Of a stretch of DNA of 19,060 nucleotides, positions 6,674 to 14,053 are shown piece after piece. The translations under genes were made by a program, and so were the position numbers. A model generated the notes under the pieces. The model was not told the DNA's origin. It saw only the letters and a list, made by a program, of their open reading frames with translations, and searched no databases. The stretch's first letter is position 1. Every line of letters starts with the position of its first letter. The stretch lies in the NCBI GenBank assembly GCA_002315255.1, contig DCGM01000073.1, positions 6,828-25,887 on the forward strand, in the 5' to 3' direction. This DNA is from Lachnospiraceae bacterium UBA1778 (GTDB lineage: Bacteria; Bacillota; Clostridia; Lachnospirales; Lachnospiraceae).

Positions 6674-8083
6674 ATGAAACTGAATTATAAGCGCACCTGT
6701 CTCATTGGTTTCGCGTTCTTCGGAATCCTGCTTCTCTGGCAGGTCTACGATTCCTGGTGTCCGACCTTTCTGACAGACATTTTTGCGAAGAATATGTATG
6801 GTCTCACCTCGGCGGAGCTGAAGGTTTCGGACCCGGATAAGATTCTGAACGTCCAATGGATCGTCGGCATCATCATGGCTTGCGACAACCTGGCGGCGCT
6901 CATCCTCCTGCCGATCTTCGGCTCGCTTTCGGATCGGACGAAAACCCCGTTCGGAAAACGTATGCCGTTCATTTTAATCGGCTCGTTCGTGGCAGCGATC
7001 GCATTCCCGTTCATCCCGGTTCTGTTCCATGAGAACAATGTAATCGGCATGATCATCATGATGGCGGTCGTCCTTCTTCTCATGATGATGTATCGGAACC
7101 CGGCGGTTTCATTGATGCCGGATATCACCCCGAAGCCGCTCCGCGCGAAAGCAAACGGCATCATCAACATCATGGGCTATATCGGCGGCGCCTTCGCGAC
7201 CGTTCTCGGCATTTTCTTAAAGCTGTCCGATTATATCAATGCAGCTGACGGCGCACGGAAGCTCTGGATCATCGAAGTCCCGTTCATTGCAGCCTCCGTC
7301 CTCCTCGTCGTCTCCACCATTGTCCTGTTCCTCACGATCAACGAAAATAAGCTTCACGAGGAGCTGAAGGACGATATGGAAGAAGGCGAAAAGCTCGCGG
7401 AAATCGAGACCCCGCTGGAAGAAGACAAGCCGCTCTCGAAAGCGAACAAGCGCATGCTTTACGCGATCCTCGCCGCAGAATTCTTATGGTTCATGGCGGA
7501 CAATGCGATCGGCACCTATATCGGAAACTATGTAATCTACTACATGAACGCGCAGTCCTCCTCGACGATGATTTTAACGATCGTCGGCGGCCTCGGCTCC
7601 GTCATCGGCTTCGCGATAGCGGGCTCGATTGCCGACCGGATCGGCCGGAAAATGACGATTTTCTCAGGACTTCTCCTTTCTGTCATTGGAACGCTGATCA
7701 TGATCTTCGTCAAACCGACCGGCACAGTCGTCGGCGCGAACGGCGAGTTCTCGTTCCCGGTCCTCCTGTTTGTGGTCTGGTTTATCAAGGGCTTCGGCAT
7801 GTCGCTTGTCCATAACTGCTCGCTCCCGATGGTCCTCGAACTCTCGACTTCCTCGAAGATCGGCAAGTTCACCGGCTACTATTATGCGGCGTCCATGTCC
7901 GCGCAGACGGTCACGCCGGTCCTCCTCGGCCTCTTCTTCAATGTGACGAAGGCGTGGAACACATTGCCGGTTTACGCGACTGTTATGATGGGCTTAAGCG
8001 CAATCGTCTTCTTTACGTTCGTCAAGAATATTAAGGCGAGAAAGATCGCCAACGTGAAAGGAATTGAGGCGATCGACGCGTGA
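6674..8083 (+). CDS. GPH/MFS-family transporter (sugar symporter-like)
   Basis: 469-residue polytopic membrane protein with about twelve helices in two halves joined by an acidic cytoplasmic linker (EELKDDMEEGEKLAEIETP at about residue 235). The loop SDRTKTPFGKRMPF between helices 2 and 3 is the D-R-x-K-x-x-x-G-x-R signature of glycoside-pentoside-hexuronide and SLC45/sucrose-type carriers, and ADRIGRKMTIF is the matching loop of the second half. It probably imports a sugar or glycoside with a cation; the substrate is not evident. The ATG at 6674 is preceded by GAAGGAGAG; an earlier in-frame Met at 6632 has no good site and would add 14 hydrophilic residues. It appears to be transcribed alone. 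The stop codon sits inside a small tandem duplication. Confidence 0.9.
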   Translation: MKLNYKRTCLIGFAFFGILLLWQVYDSWCPTFLTDIFAKNMYGLTSAELKVSDPDKILNVQWIVGIIMACDNLAALILLPIFGSLSDRTKTPFGKRMPFILIGSFVAAIAFPFIPVLFHENNVIGMIIMMAVVLLLMMMYRNPAVSLMPDITPKPLRAKANGIINIMGYIGGAFATVLGIFLKLSDYINAADGARKLWIIEVPFIAASVLLVVSTIVLFLTINENKLHEELKDDMEEGEKLAEIETPLEEDKPLSKANKRMLYAILAAEFLWFMADNAIGTYIGNYVIYYMNAQSSSTMILTIVGGLGSVIGFAIAGSIADRIGRKMTIFSGLLLSVIGTLIMIFVKPTGTVVGANGEFSFPVLLFVVWFIKGFGMSLVHNCSLPMVLELSTSSKIGKFTGYYYAASMSAQTVTPVLLGLFFNVTKAWNTLPVYATVMMGLSAIVFFTFVKNIKARKIANVKGIEAIDA

Positions 8084-8103
8084 TTTTGAGGCGATCGACG
8101 CGT
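8064..8103 (+). repeat. 22-base tandem duplication across the transporter stop codon
   Basis: The 18-base word TTGAGGCGATCGACGCGT occurs at 8064-8081 and again at 8086-8103, a period of 22. The first copy encodes the last residues (IEAIDA) and the stop; the second is just downstream in another frame, ending in TAA. It looks like a recent slippage or strand-switch duplication. Confidence 0.9.
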
Positions 8104-8112
8104 AATTTATAG

Positions 8113-8141
8113 TTGTCGAAAGCTGTAAATGATGTTATAGT
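8113..8141 (+). promoter_or_regulatory. Promoter for the four-helix membrane protein
   Basis: TTGTCG at 8113-8118, a 17-base spacer and TATAGT at 8136-8141, about 57 bases before the start codon. A good match to the sigma-A pattern. Confidence 0.6.
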
Positions 8142-8197
8142 AAGAATATGTATATATACTTTTTCCTAGGGAAGGAAAAGGGAAGGAGAGAATAAAA

Positions 8198-9010
8198 ATG
8201 GCTGAAGTTATTAAACGTGACGTTAAGAAAGGCGGAGAGGGCGAGAAGGTCCAGAAGACCGCTCCGAAGAAGACGACGAAGAAAGCTGCTGAAGAGCCGG
8301 CAGTAGAGGAGAAGAAGTCCAGCATGCTCCCGAAGGGAAAAGCTAACGGTCTCCGCGTGGCAGCAGTTATTTTATGGGTGCTTGCAATCGTCGCTGAAGT
8401 GTTCGCGATTCTGGTATTCACCGGAAAGCTCGAGCTTCCGTTACCGTTCGATGTAGCTTATATTTCACTTGGATTTTTAGCAATTGACCTGATTCTTCTG
8501 ATCATCGGCTCCCAGCTTTGGAAGAGAGCGAACCACAAGGATCCGGCATCCGAGAAGGATAAAGTCAAATTCTGGCTTTGGAACAACATGGGCGTTTTAG
8601 TTGCGGTTGTCGCATTCGTTCCGTTCATCATCATTTCGCTGACGGATAAGAACGCTTCTGCGAAGAGCAAAAAGATCGCAGCGATCGGCGCAGCAATCGC
8701 ACTCGCCATCGGCACCATCTGCAGCATTGACTATCATCCGTTCTCTCAGGAGAAACAGAGCAATGCGGAAGCGGTACTCGGCGATACGACCGTTTACTGG
8801 ACGAAGGGCGGAAGCCGTTATCATCTCGACCAGGACTGCTCGGCACTGGCTAATTCTGCTGAACTTCTGGGCGGCACCGTAAAGGAAGCGATCGAGACCG
8901 ACGGCAAGGATTACCTCTGCAAGTTCTGTGCAAAGAAACATGCAGAAGAGAACGAAGCCTATAATAATCTCGTCTACGGCGCAAATGCAGAAGCTCCTGC
9001 GACTGAATAA
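8198..9010 (+). CDS. Four-helix membrane protein with Lys/Ala-rich N-terminus and Cys/His C-terminal motif
   Basis: 270 residues; the ATG follows GGAAGGAGAG at good spacing. I do not recognise a named family. The first 48 residues are charged and low in complexity (KKTTKKAAEEPAVEEKK). Four hydrophobic segments follow at about 51-72, 83-105, 127-149 and 157-176. A soluble tail of about 90 residues contains YHLDQDCSAL, then CKFCAKKH about 40 residues later. A Cys followed by a CxxC pair is seen in many small bacterial domains thought to bind zinc (Ada-like or ribbon-like), so metal binding is a reasonable guess, not shown. The gene has its own promoter and a strong terminator, so it is a single-gene unit. 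Its Lys-rich stretch resembles the tail of the next protein. Confidence 0.82.
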   Translation: MAEVIKRDVKKGGEGEKVQKTAPKKTTKKAAEEPAVEEKKSSMLPKGKANGLRVAAVILWVLAIVAEVFAILVFTGKLELPLPFDVAYISLGFLAIDLILLIIGSQLWKRANHKDPASEKDKVKFWLWNNMGVLVAVVAFVPFIIISLTDKNASAKSKKIAAIGAAIALAIGTICSIDYHPFSQEKQSNAEAVLGDTTVYWTKGGSRYHLDQDCSALANSAELLGGTVKEAIETDGKDYLCKFCAKKHAEENEAYNNLVYGANAEAPATE

Positions 9011-9030
9011 ACTTAGCGAATTCAAATATT

Positions 9031-9060
9031 CCGGGACCGGGAAACCGGCCCCGGCTTTTT
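9031..9060 (+). terminator. Factor-independent terminator after the four-helix protein gene
   Basis: CCGGGACCGG pairs with CCGGCCCCGG with one mismatch, around a GAAA loop, followed by CTTTTT. It lies between two plus-strand genes and ends 12 bases before the next start, so any transcript of that gene must read through it or start close by. Confidence 0.85.
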
Positions 9061-9072
9061 AAAAGAGGTGAA

Positions 9073-9972
9073 ATGATGGATTTAAAGTCTTTATTTAACA
9101 GTGAAACGATTAAGAACATCGTCGGAAACAGCAATCTTATCAATACGCTTTCGAGCGAATCCGGTGAGTCGAAGAAGGATGTCAAGGCAGTCGTTTCGAG
9201 CGCGCTCACGAAGATCTCGGAGCAGAGCCAGACTACCCGCGGAAACTCAAACATCCTCAGCACGCTGACTTCCCTTTTAGGCGGAAGCAATGATGTTTCC
9301 GGTGAAGTATCGGAAGAAACCGGGGTAAAGGAGAACGCTGTTTCGAACATTCTGACCTCGCTCCTCCCGATCCTTTTACAGAACATCAGCGGAAAGAAAG
9401 ACGATGATGACAGCAATAGTGGCAGCAGCCTTCTTTCGGCAGCGGCAGGACTCTTAGGCGGCAGCAGTAACAGCTCCTCCGGTATCGGAAGTCTTTTAGG
9501 CGGGCTTTTCAGCGGAAAAGATGATGACGACGACAGCAGCAGTAGCAGCAGCGGTCTTTTCAGCGCATTAGGATCGCTTTTCAGCACCGACACGTCGAAC
9601 GAGAAGGAAGAGGAAGAGAAGAAGACCGAATCGAAGAAGACGGATTCTAAGAAGAAGACCAGCTCCTCCTCGAAGAAGACCAGCTCCTCCAGTAAGAAGA
9701 CTAGCACTTCGACAGCGAAGAAGAGCGATACGAAGACGTCTACCGCGAAGAAGTCTGAGACAAAGACGTCTACCGCGAAGAAGAGCGACACGAAGACTTC
9801 TACGGCGAAGAAGAGCGATACGAAGACGTCGACCGCAAAGAAGACGGATACAAAGAAGACGAGCACTTCGACCGCGAAGAAGTCTGACACAAAGACCTCG
9901 ACCGCGAAGAAGTCTGAGACCAAGACATCTACAGCCAAGAAGACATCTACCGCGAAGAAGACGAGCAAATAA
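9073..9972 (+). CDS. DUF937-like protein with Asp/Ser-rich middle and Lys-rich decapeptide repeat tail
   Basis: 299 residues; a second ATG at 9076 is better spaced from the GAGGTG site, so the true start may be one codon later. Residues 1-115 resemble the DUF937 pattern: a Gly/Leu/Ser-rich helical region with SGESKKDVKAVVSSALTKI and a second half EETGVKENAVSNILTSLLPI. Residues about 115-175 are Gly/Ser-rich with two Asp clusters (KKDDDD, KDDDDD). From about 185 the protein is Lys/Ser/Thr-rich, and from residue 213 it repeats STAKKS(D/E)TKT seven times with small variations, ending in STAKKTSK. There is no signal peptide or membrane helix. A basic repeat tail of this kind recalls histone-H1-like or other nucleic-acid-binding tails, but function is unknown. 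The family match is by eye only. Confidence 0.85.
   Translation: MMDLKSLFNSETIKNIVGNSNLINTLSSESGESKKDVKAVVSSALTKISEQSQTTRGNSNILSTLTSLLGGSNDVSGEVSEETGVKENAVSNILTSLLPILLQNISGKKDDDDSNSGSSLLSAAAGLLGGSSNSSSGIGSLLGGLFSGKDDDDDSSSSSSGLFSALGSLFSTDTSNEKEEEEKKTESKKTDSKKKTSSSSKKTSSSSKKTSTSTAKKSDTKTSTAKKSETKTSTAKKSDTKTSTAKKSDTKTSTAKKTDTKKTSTSTAKKSDTKTSTAKKSETKTSTAKKTSTAKKTSK
9709..9969 (+). repeat. 30-base coding repeat, Lys-rich decapeptide
   Basis: Encodes successive STAKKSDTKT, STAKKSETKT and variants; two units are interrupted or shortened (KKTDTKKTST and the final STAKKT). Synonymous codons differ between copies (AGC/TCT, ACG/ACC), so the repeat is not a fresh duplication and the peptide pattern seems to be maintained. 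Confidence 0.9.
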
Positions 9973-10004
9973 CCGGACGAAGGTTGTTTTGAAAGTTTTA
10001 AAAA

Positions 10005-10030
10005 GCGACTGCCTCAGCAGTCGCTTTTTT
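10005..10030. terminator. Bidirectional factor-independent terminator
   Basis: GCGACTGC pairs with GCAGTCGC around CTCA. TTTTTT follows on the plus strand and TTTTTAAAAC on the minus strand, so it can end both the DUF937-like gene and the convergent small gene at 10088-10318. Confidence 0.92.
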
Positions 10031-10087
10031 ACTTTTTTTCAGCCGAATCTGCATTTTCCTGATCGCAGTCTGCTTCGAGAAAACTCT

Positions 10088-10318
10088 TTAATCCTCATCA
10101 AACGTGATATCCACGGTATAGGTGCTTCCGTTCAGGACTTTTCCCGTGACTGTCCCGTGAGTCGAGACAATGCGCCGCGAGAATTCGAAGTTCTTCGACA
10201 TGGCGGCTGCCGGCTCTGCCGTATAGTAATAGGATCGGGGCAGCTTGCCCTCGGTGATTTCGACTACATCGCCGATATTTAACACATCGCGCTCCATCGT
10301 AAACGGTTCTGTACGCAT
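10088..10318 (-). CDS. Small hypothetical protein (76 residues)
   Basis: The start at 10318 follows AGAAGGGAGAACC on the minus strand; the open frame extends further upstream, but without a ribosome binding site and through promoter sequence. The protein begins MRTEPFTMERDVLNIGDVVE and continues with alternating hydrophobic residues, ending HGTVTGKVLNGSTYTVDITF. The IGDVVEI opening and GTV turns suggest a small all-beta (SH3-like) fold. No membrane segment or signal peptide. I do not recognise a function. It faces apt across a 300-base divergent region and shares a terminator with the convergent neighbour. Confidence 0.7.
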   Translation of the reverse strand: MRTEPFTMERDVLNIGDVVEITEGKLPRSYYYTAEPAAAMSKNFEFSRRIVSTHGTVTGKVLNGSTYTVDITFDED

Positions 10319-10335
10319 TGGTTCTCCCTTCTCTA

Positions 10336-10359
10336 TGCTTCCGTGCTTCCCTGCTTCCC
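10336..10359. repeat. Three tandem 8-base units in the leader of the small minus-strand gene
   Basis: TGCTTCCG, TGCTTCCC, TGCTTCCC in direct succession. On the transcribed minus strand this reads as repeated GGGAAGCA, 18 bases upstream of the start codon. Confidence 0.8.
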
Positions 10360-10423
10360 TGCAGGAATACACAGCTTCTGATCTGTTCCTGACTAACATG
10401 ATCATATCATTCTGCTTGTCCCG

Positions 10424-10432
10424 ATTATAGCA
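10424..10432 (-). promoter_or_regulatory. Extended -10 promoter for the small hypothetical gene
   Basis: On the minus strand TGCTATAAT is a perfect extended -10 element about 105 bases before the start codon. No good -35 box lies upstream, which is typical for this promoter class. Confidence 0.5.
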
Positions 10433-10521
10433 CAATCTGATAAGAAAAAGGAACGGAAAAAGAAAATCATTTCCGGTTCTTTTTCACGACAGAAAGGAAA
10501 ATAAATTTGAAATAATATTCC

Positions 10522-10549
10522 TTGATTTTGGACAAAAATGCTGTATACT
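10522..10549 (+). promoter_or_regulatory. Candidate promoter for apt
   Basis: TTGATT at 10522-10527, a 16-base spacer and TATACT at 10544-10549, 70 bases before the apt start. A second -10-like word TATAGT at 10553-10558 pairs less well with TTGGAC at 10528 (19-base spacer). Confidence 0.5.
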
Positions 10550-10618
10550 TGGTATAGTGCATTTTCTGGACCGAAAAAGGGACAGGATGCGCGGAATTGC
10601 ATTTCAGGAGGACTTCCG

Positions 10619-11143
10619 ATGAAGAAACTGGAAGATTATGTGATCACCATCCCTGATTTCCCGGAGCCGGGGATCATGTTCCGCGATGTCACGTCGATCA
10701 TGCTCGATCCTGACGGATTACAGCTCGCTATCGACGAGTTAGACGCATTTTTAGACGGCGTCGAATACGATAAGATCGTCGGCCTCGAGTCCAGAGGATT
10801 CTTATTCGGAATGCCGATTGCGTACAAGCATCATAAGCCGTTCGTGCCGATCCGGAAGAAGGGAAAGCTTCCGCGTGCGACCGTCGAGAAGAGCTACGCA
10901 TTGGAATACGGAACAGCCACGATTGAAGTGCATAAGGAAGACCTGAAACCGGGCGAAAAGATCGTCATTGTTGATGACCTGTTAGCGACCGGCGGAACGG
11001 CGAAAGCAGCTGCAGAGCTCGTTGAAGCCTGCGGATGCGAAGTCGTAAAGATCGTCCTGTTAATGGAACTGAAAGGATTACATGGACGCGACGTCTTAAG
11101 CAATTACGACGTTGACACCATTATCCAATACGAAGGAAACTGA
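10619..11143 (+). CDS. apt: Adenine phosphoribosyltransferase
   Basis: Salvages adenine: adenine plus PRPP gives AMP and pyrophosphate, in the cytosol. 174 residues, the usual length. Diagnostic parts: DYVITIPDFPEPGIMFRDVT at the N-terminus, GLESRGFLFGMPIAY, FVPIRKKGKLP, and the PRPP-binding loop IVIVDDLLATGGTAKAAAEL near residues 115-135. The start at 10619 follows CAGGAGGAC at ideal spacing; an earlier in-frame Met at 10538 lies inside the promoter. Only 18 bases separate it from the phosphofructokinase gene, so the two probably share a transcript. Confidence 0.97.
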   Translation: MKKLEDYVITIPDFPEPGIMFRDVTSIMLDPDGLQLAIDELDAFLDGVEYDKIVGLESRGFLFGMPIAYKHHKPFVPIRKKGKLPRATVEKSYALEYGTATIEVHKEDLKPGEKIVIVDDLLATGGTAKAAAELVEACGCEVVKIVLLMELKGLHGRDVLSNYDVDTIIQYEGN

Positions 11144-11161
11144 AAAGAGGAGACAACCAAA

Positions 11162-12403
11162 ATGGGTAAAGTAGGCAATGTGATCGTCGGACAGTCCGGC
11201 GGACCGACATCAGTCATCAACTCCAGCCTTGCAGGCGTTTTCGCTATGGCAAAGAAGCTGGGCTGCGAGAAGGTTTATGGAATGCGTCATGGTATTCAGG
11301 GTCTTTTAGACGACTGGATCATTGATATGTCTGAGTATGTTAAGAACGATATGGATATCGAGCTTCTGAAGAGAACGCCGTCGTCCTATTTAGGTTCTTG
11401 CCGCTTCAAACTTCCGGCAGTCGAAAAAGGAAACGAGAGCTTCGAGAAGATCTTCCAGATTTTAATGAAGTATGACATCAAGTTCTTCTTCTACATCGGC
11501 GGAAACGATTCGATGGATACGATTTCCAAGCTTCAGGATTACGGAAAAACGATCGGCTCTGACATCCGTTTCATGGGTGTTCCGAAGACGATTGACAATG
11601 ACCTCGCTCTGACCGACCATACGCCGGGCTTCGGCTCCGTCGCGAAGTATGTCAGCACGATGATGAAGGAAGTCATCCTGGACTCCGCAGTTTACTGCCG
11701 TCAGAAGATCGTCACCGTAGTCGAAGTTATGGGACGTAATGCAGGCTGGCTGACCGGTGCAACCGCTCTGGCAAAGGGCGAGGACTGCGAAGGCGTCGAT
11801 TTAATCTATCTTCCGGAGCTTCCGTTCTCTGTCGAGAAGTGCATTGAAGACACCGAGAAGCTTTTCAAAGAGAAGGACAGCGTTGTCATCGCGATTTCGG
11901 AAGGCGTTACCGATGCGAACGGCGAGAGCATTTCTGCAGCAGTTGCGAACAGCAGCAAGGTAGACGCGTTCGGCCACAAGGCATTGACCGGAACCGGACA
12001 TTTCCTCGCAGAGGAAATCGGCCGCAGACTGGGCTGCAAGACCCGTCCGATCGAACTTTCTTCTTTACAGCGGTGCGGCAGCCATATGGCTTCTGCTACG
12101 GATATTGAGGAAGCTTTCCAGGTCGGTGGCGCTGCAGTGAAGGCTGCGCTCGAAGGAAAGAGCGGCTACATGGTCATCTTAAAGAGACTGTCGACCGATC
12201 CGTACAAGTGCGTCACCGATATTAAGGATATCCACGAGATCGCGAACGTCGAGAAGAAGGTTCCGAGAGAATGGATCAATGAAGAAGGAAACGGCGTTAC
12301 GCAGGAATTCGTTGATTACTGCCGTCCGCTGATTCAGGGCGAAGTGCTGCCGGTCATGATCAATGGTCTTCCGCTTCACATCGTTCTGCCGAAGGATGTT
12401 TGA
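11162..12403 (+). CDS. pfp: 6-phosphofructokinase, pyrophosphate-dependent type
   Basis: Phosphorylates fructose 6-phosphate to the 1,6-bisphosphate. 413 residues, longer than the roughly 320-residue ATP enzyme and typical of the PPi-type clade. Nucleotide or phosphate loop GQSGGPTSVIN (residues 9-19). Two donor-determining positions point to pyrophosphate: D116 in GGNDSM, where ATP enzymes have Gly, and K142 in PKTIDND, where ATP enzymes have Gly. MGRNAGWL is also present. The donor call rests on these residues, not on an assay. Ribosome binding site AGAGGAGAC. It follows apt closely; a GC-rich hairpin at 12417-12440 separates it from guaB. Confidence 0.93.
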   Translation: MGKVGNVIVGQSGGPTSVINSSLAGVFAMAKKLGCEKVYGMRHGIQGLLDDWIIDMSEYVKNDMDIELLKRTPSSYLGSCRFKLPAVEKGNESFEKIFQILMKYDIKFFFYIGGNDSMDTISKLQDYGKTIGSDIRFMGVPKTIDNDLALTDHTPGFGSVAKYVSTMMKEVILDSAVYCRQKIVTVVEVMGRNAGWLTGATALAKGEDCEGVDLIYLPELPFSVEKCIEDTEKLFKEKDSVVIAISEGVTDANGESISAAVANSSKVDAFGHKALTGTGHFLAEEIGRRLGCKTRPIELSSLQRCGSHMASATDIEEAFQVGGAAVKAALEGKSGYMVILKRLSTDPYKCVTDIKDIHEIANVEKKVPREWINEEGNGVTQEFVDYCRPLIQGEVLPVMINGLPLHIVLPKDV

Positions 12404-12416
12404 GTTCAATAATGAG

Positions 12417-12440
12417 GCCCCCGCTTTTTTGAGCGGGGGC
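12417..12440 (+). terminator. GC-rich hairpin between pfp and guaB with the T-run in its loop
   Basis: GCCCCCGCT pairs exactly with AGCGGGGGC; the loop is TTTTTG. No T-run follows the stem on either strand, so it is not a normal factor-independent terminator. It could be a weak terminator, an mRNA-stabilising 3' end, or a processing site. Confidence 0.55.
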
Positions 12441-12456
12441 TCACGCTAAATATAAG
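12429..12456 (+). promoter_or_regulatory. Possible promoter for guaB overlapping the hairpin
   Basis: TTGAGC at 12429-12434, 16-base spacer, TATAAG at 12451-12456, 40 bases before the start. The spacer begins with the G-run of the hairpin arm. The match is modest. Confidence 0.3.
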
Positions 12457-12495
12457 GGAGAATCTGAGAAAAAACTTCAAGGGGGGAATTATACA

Positions 12496-13953
12496 ATGGG
12501 TCAGATTATAGGCGAAGGCATTACATTTGATGATGTACTCTTAGTACCGCAGTATTCAGAAGTGACACCGAATATGGTCAGCCTTCAGACGAAACTTACG
12601 AACAAAATTGTCCTGAATATCCCGTTAATGAGCGCCGGAATGGATACCGTCACCGAGTCGAGAATGGCGATTGCGATGGCGCGTCAGGGCGGCATCGGCA
12701 TCATCCATAAGAATATGAGCATTGCCGAACAGGCAGAAGAAGTCGACCGCGTCAAGCGTTCGGAGTTCGGCGTTATTTCGGATCCGTTCTATCTTCATCC
12801 GGACAACACGTTAAAAGACGCGGAAGAAGTCATGAAGAAATACCGGATTTCAGGCGTTCCGATTACGGACGAGAACAAAAAGCTCGTCGGTATCCTGACG
12901 AACCGCGATCTGAAGTTCGAAACAAATCTCAATAAAAAAATCAACGAAAGCATGACCTCCGAAGGTCTCGTCACGGCGAAGGTCGGAACGACGCTCGAAG
13001 AAGCGAAGAAGGTCCTCGCGGCTGCACGCGTGGAAAAACTCCCGATTATCGATGACAACGGTAAATTATGCGGCCTCATCACGATTAAAGATATCGAAAA
13101 AGCGATCAAGTATCCGAATTCTGCGAAGGATGCGGAAGGCCGTCTCCTTTGCGGCGCGGCGGTTGGCGTGACCGCAGACGTGTTAAAGCGTATCGAGGCG
13201 CTTGTCGCGGCGAAGGTGGATGTAGTCGTCATTGACTCCGCACACGGCCATTCGAAGAACATTCTCGATACATTAAAGAAGATAAAAGCCGCTTACCCGG
13301 ACCTTCAGGTAATCGCCGGCAATGTGGCGACGGGTGAGGCGACGCGCGACCTGATCGAGGCCGGCGCGGACTGCGTCAAGGTCGGTATCGGACCGGGCTC
13401 CATCTGCACGACGCGTGTCGTGGCAGGTATCGGCGTTCCCCAGATTTCCGCGATTATGGACTGCTACAAGGTCGCGAAAGAGTATAATGTTCCGATTATC
13501 GCAGACGGCGGCATCAAGTTCTCTGGCGATATCACGAAGGCGATTGCAGCCGGCGGCAATGTCTGTATGATGGGTTCGCTCTTCGCGGGCTGCGACGAGG
13601 CGCCGGGCGATTTCGAACTTTATCAGGGCCGTAAATATAAGGTTTATCGCGGCATGGGCTCTCTCTCTGCGATGGAGAAGGGCTCGAAGGACCGCTACTT
13701 CCAGGAGGGCCAGAAGAAGCTCGTTCCGGAAGGTGTTGAAGGACGTGTCCCGTATCGCGGATCGGTAGAAGATACGGTCTTCCAGCTCCTCGGCGGACTC
13801 CGCTCCGGCATGGGCTACTGCGGCGCAGCGGATATCACGACGCTTCAGAATACCGGCCGCTTCGTAAAGATTTCGGCCGCTTCCCTGAAGGAAAGCCATC
13901 CGCATGACATCCATATCACGAAGGAAGCTCCGAACTACAGTGTTGAAGAGTAA
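12496..13953 (+). CDS. guaB: Inosine-5'-monophosphate dehydrogenase
   Basis: Oxidises IMP to XMP with NAD+, the committed step to GMP. 485 residues, normal length. N-terminal barrel half with FDDVLLVPQYSEV and MSAGMDTVTESRMA; two CBS domains at about 95-205 (GVPITDENKKLVGILTNRDL and KLPIIDDNGKLCGLITIKDI); catalytic loop GPGSICTTR with nucleophile C304; IADGGIKFSGDI; mobile flap with YRGMGSLSAM and VPYRGSV. The ribosome binding site AAGGGGGGA precedes the ATG at 12496. It probably ends its own transcript at the hairpin just downstream. With apt upstream it forms a small purine cluster. Confidence 0.98.
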   Translation: MGQIIGEGITFDDVLLVPQYSEVTPNMVSLQTKLTNKIVLNIPLMSAGMDTVTESRMAIAMARQGGIGIIHKNMSIAEQAEEVDRVKRSEFGVISDPFYLHPDNTLKDAEEVMKKYRISGVPITDENKKLVGILTNRDLKFETNLNKKINESMTSEGLVTAKVGTTLEEAKKVLAAARVEKLPIIDDNGKLCGLITIKDIEKAIKYPNSAKDAEGRLLCGAAVGVTADVLKRIEALVAAKVDVVVIDSAHGHSKNILDTLKKIKAAYPDLQVIAGNVATGEATRDLIEAGADCVKVGIGPGSICTTRVVAGIGVPQISAIMDCYKVAKEYNVPIIADGGIKFSGDITKAIAAGGNVCMMGSLFAGCDEAPGDFELYQGRKYKVYRGMGSLSAMEKGSKDRYFQEGQKKLVPEGVEGRVPYRGSVEDTVFQLLGGLRSGMGYCGAADITTLQNTGRFVKISAASLKESHPHDIHITKEAPNYSVEE

Positions 13954-13967
13954 CTGAAGCTTTAGAT

Positions 13968-14000
13968 CCGCCCCTTGTCTACCGGACCGGGGGCGGTTTT
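13968..14000 (+). terminator. Terminator after guaB
   Basis: CCGCCCC at 13968-13974 pairs with GGGGCGG at 13990-13996 and is followed by TTTTCTTTTCTTCTTT. Confidence 0.8.
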
Positions 14001-14019
14001 CTTTTCTTCTTTGCGATGC

Positions 14020-14047
14020 TTGACAAACGCCTTAAACGGGTTATAAT
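14020..14047 (+). promoter_or_regulatory. Promoter of thrS
   Basis: Perfect hexamers: TTGACA at 14020-14025, 16-base spacer, TATAAT at 14042-14047. Transcription should begin near 14054, directly before the T-box leader. Confidence 0.9.
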
Positions 14048-14053
14048 AAACAC

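Larger units (their letters stand above)
10319..10618. other. Divergent region between the small minus-strand gene and apt
   Basis: No gene is supported in this 300-base stretch. It holds the 8-base tandem repeat, an extended -10 promoter for the minus gene and a promoter for apt. The section 10440-10510 is A/T-rich (poly-A runs) and shows nothing else. Confidence 0.6.

Noticed and set aside
8850..9968. 372-residue minus-strand open frame rich in Phe/Val/Leu/Ser, opposite the DUF937-like gene
   Set aside because: It is the antisense of the AAG/AGC/GAC-rich repeats. It lacks a ribosome binding site, and the plus frame has a start signal and flanking terminators.
13273..13914. 213-residue minus-strand frame within guaB
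   Set aside because: Shadow of a complete and unmistakable IMP dehydrogenase.
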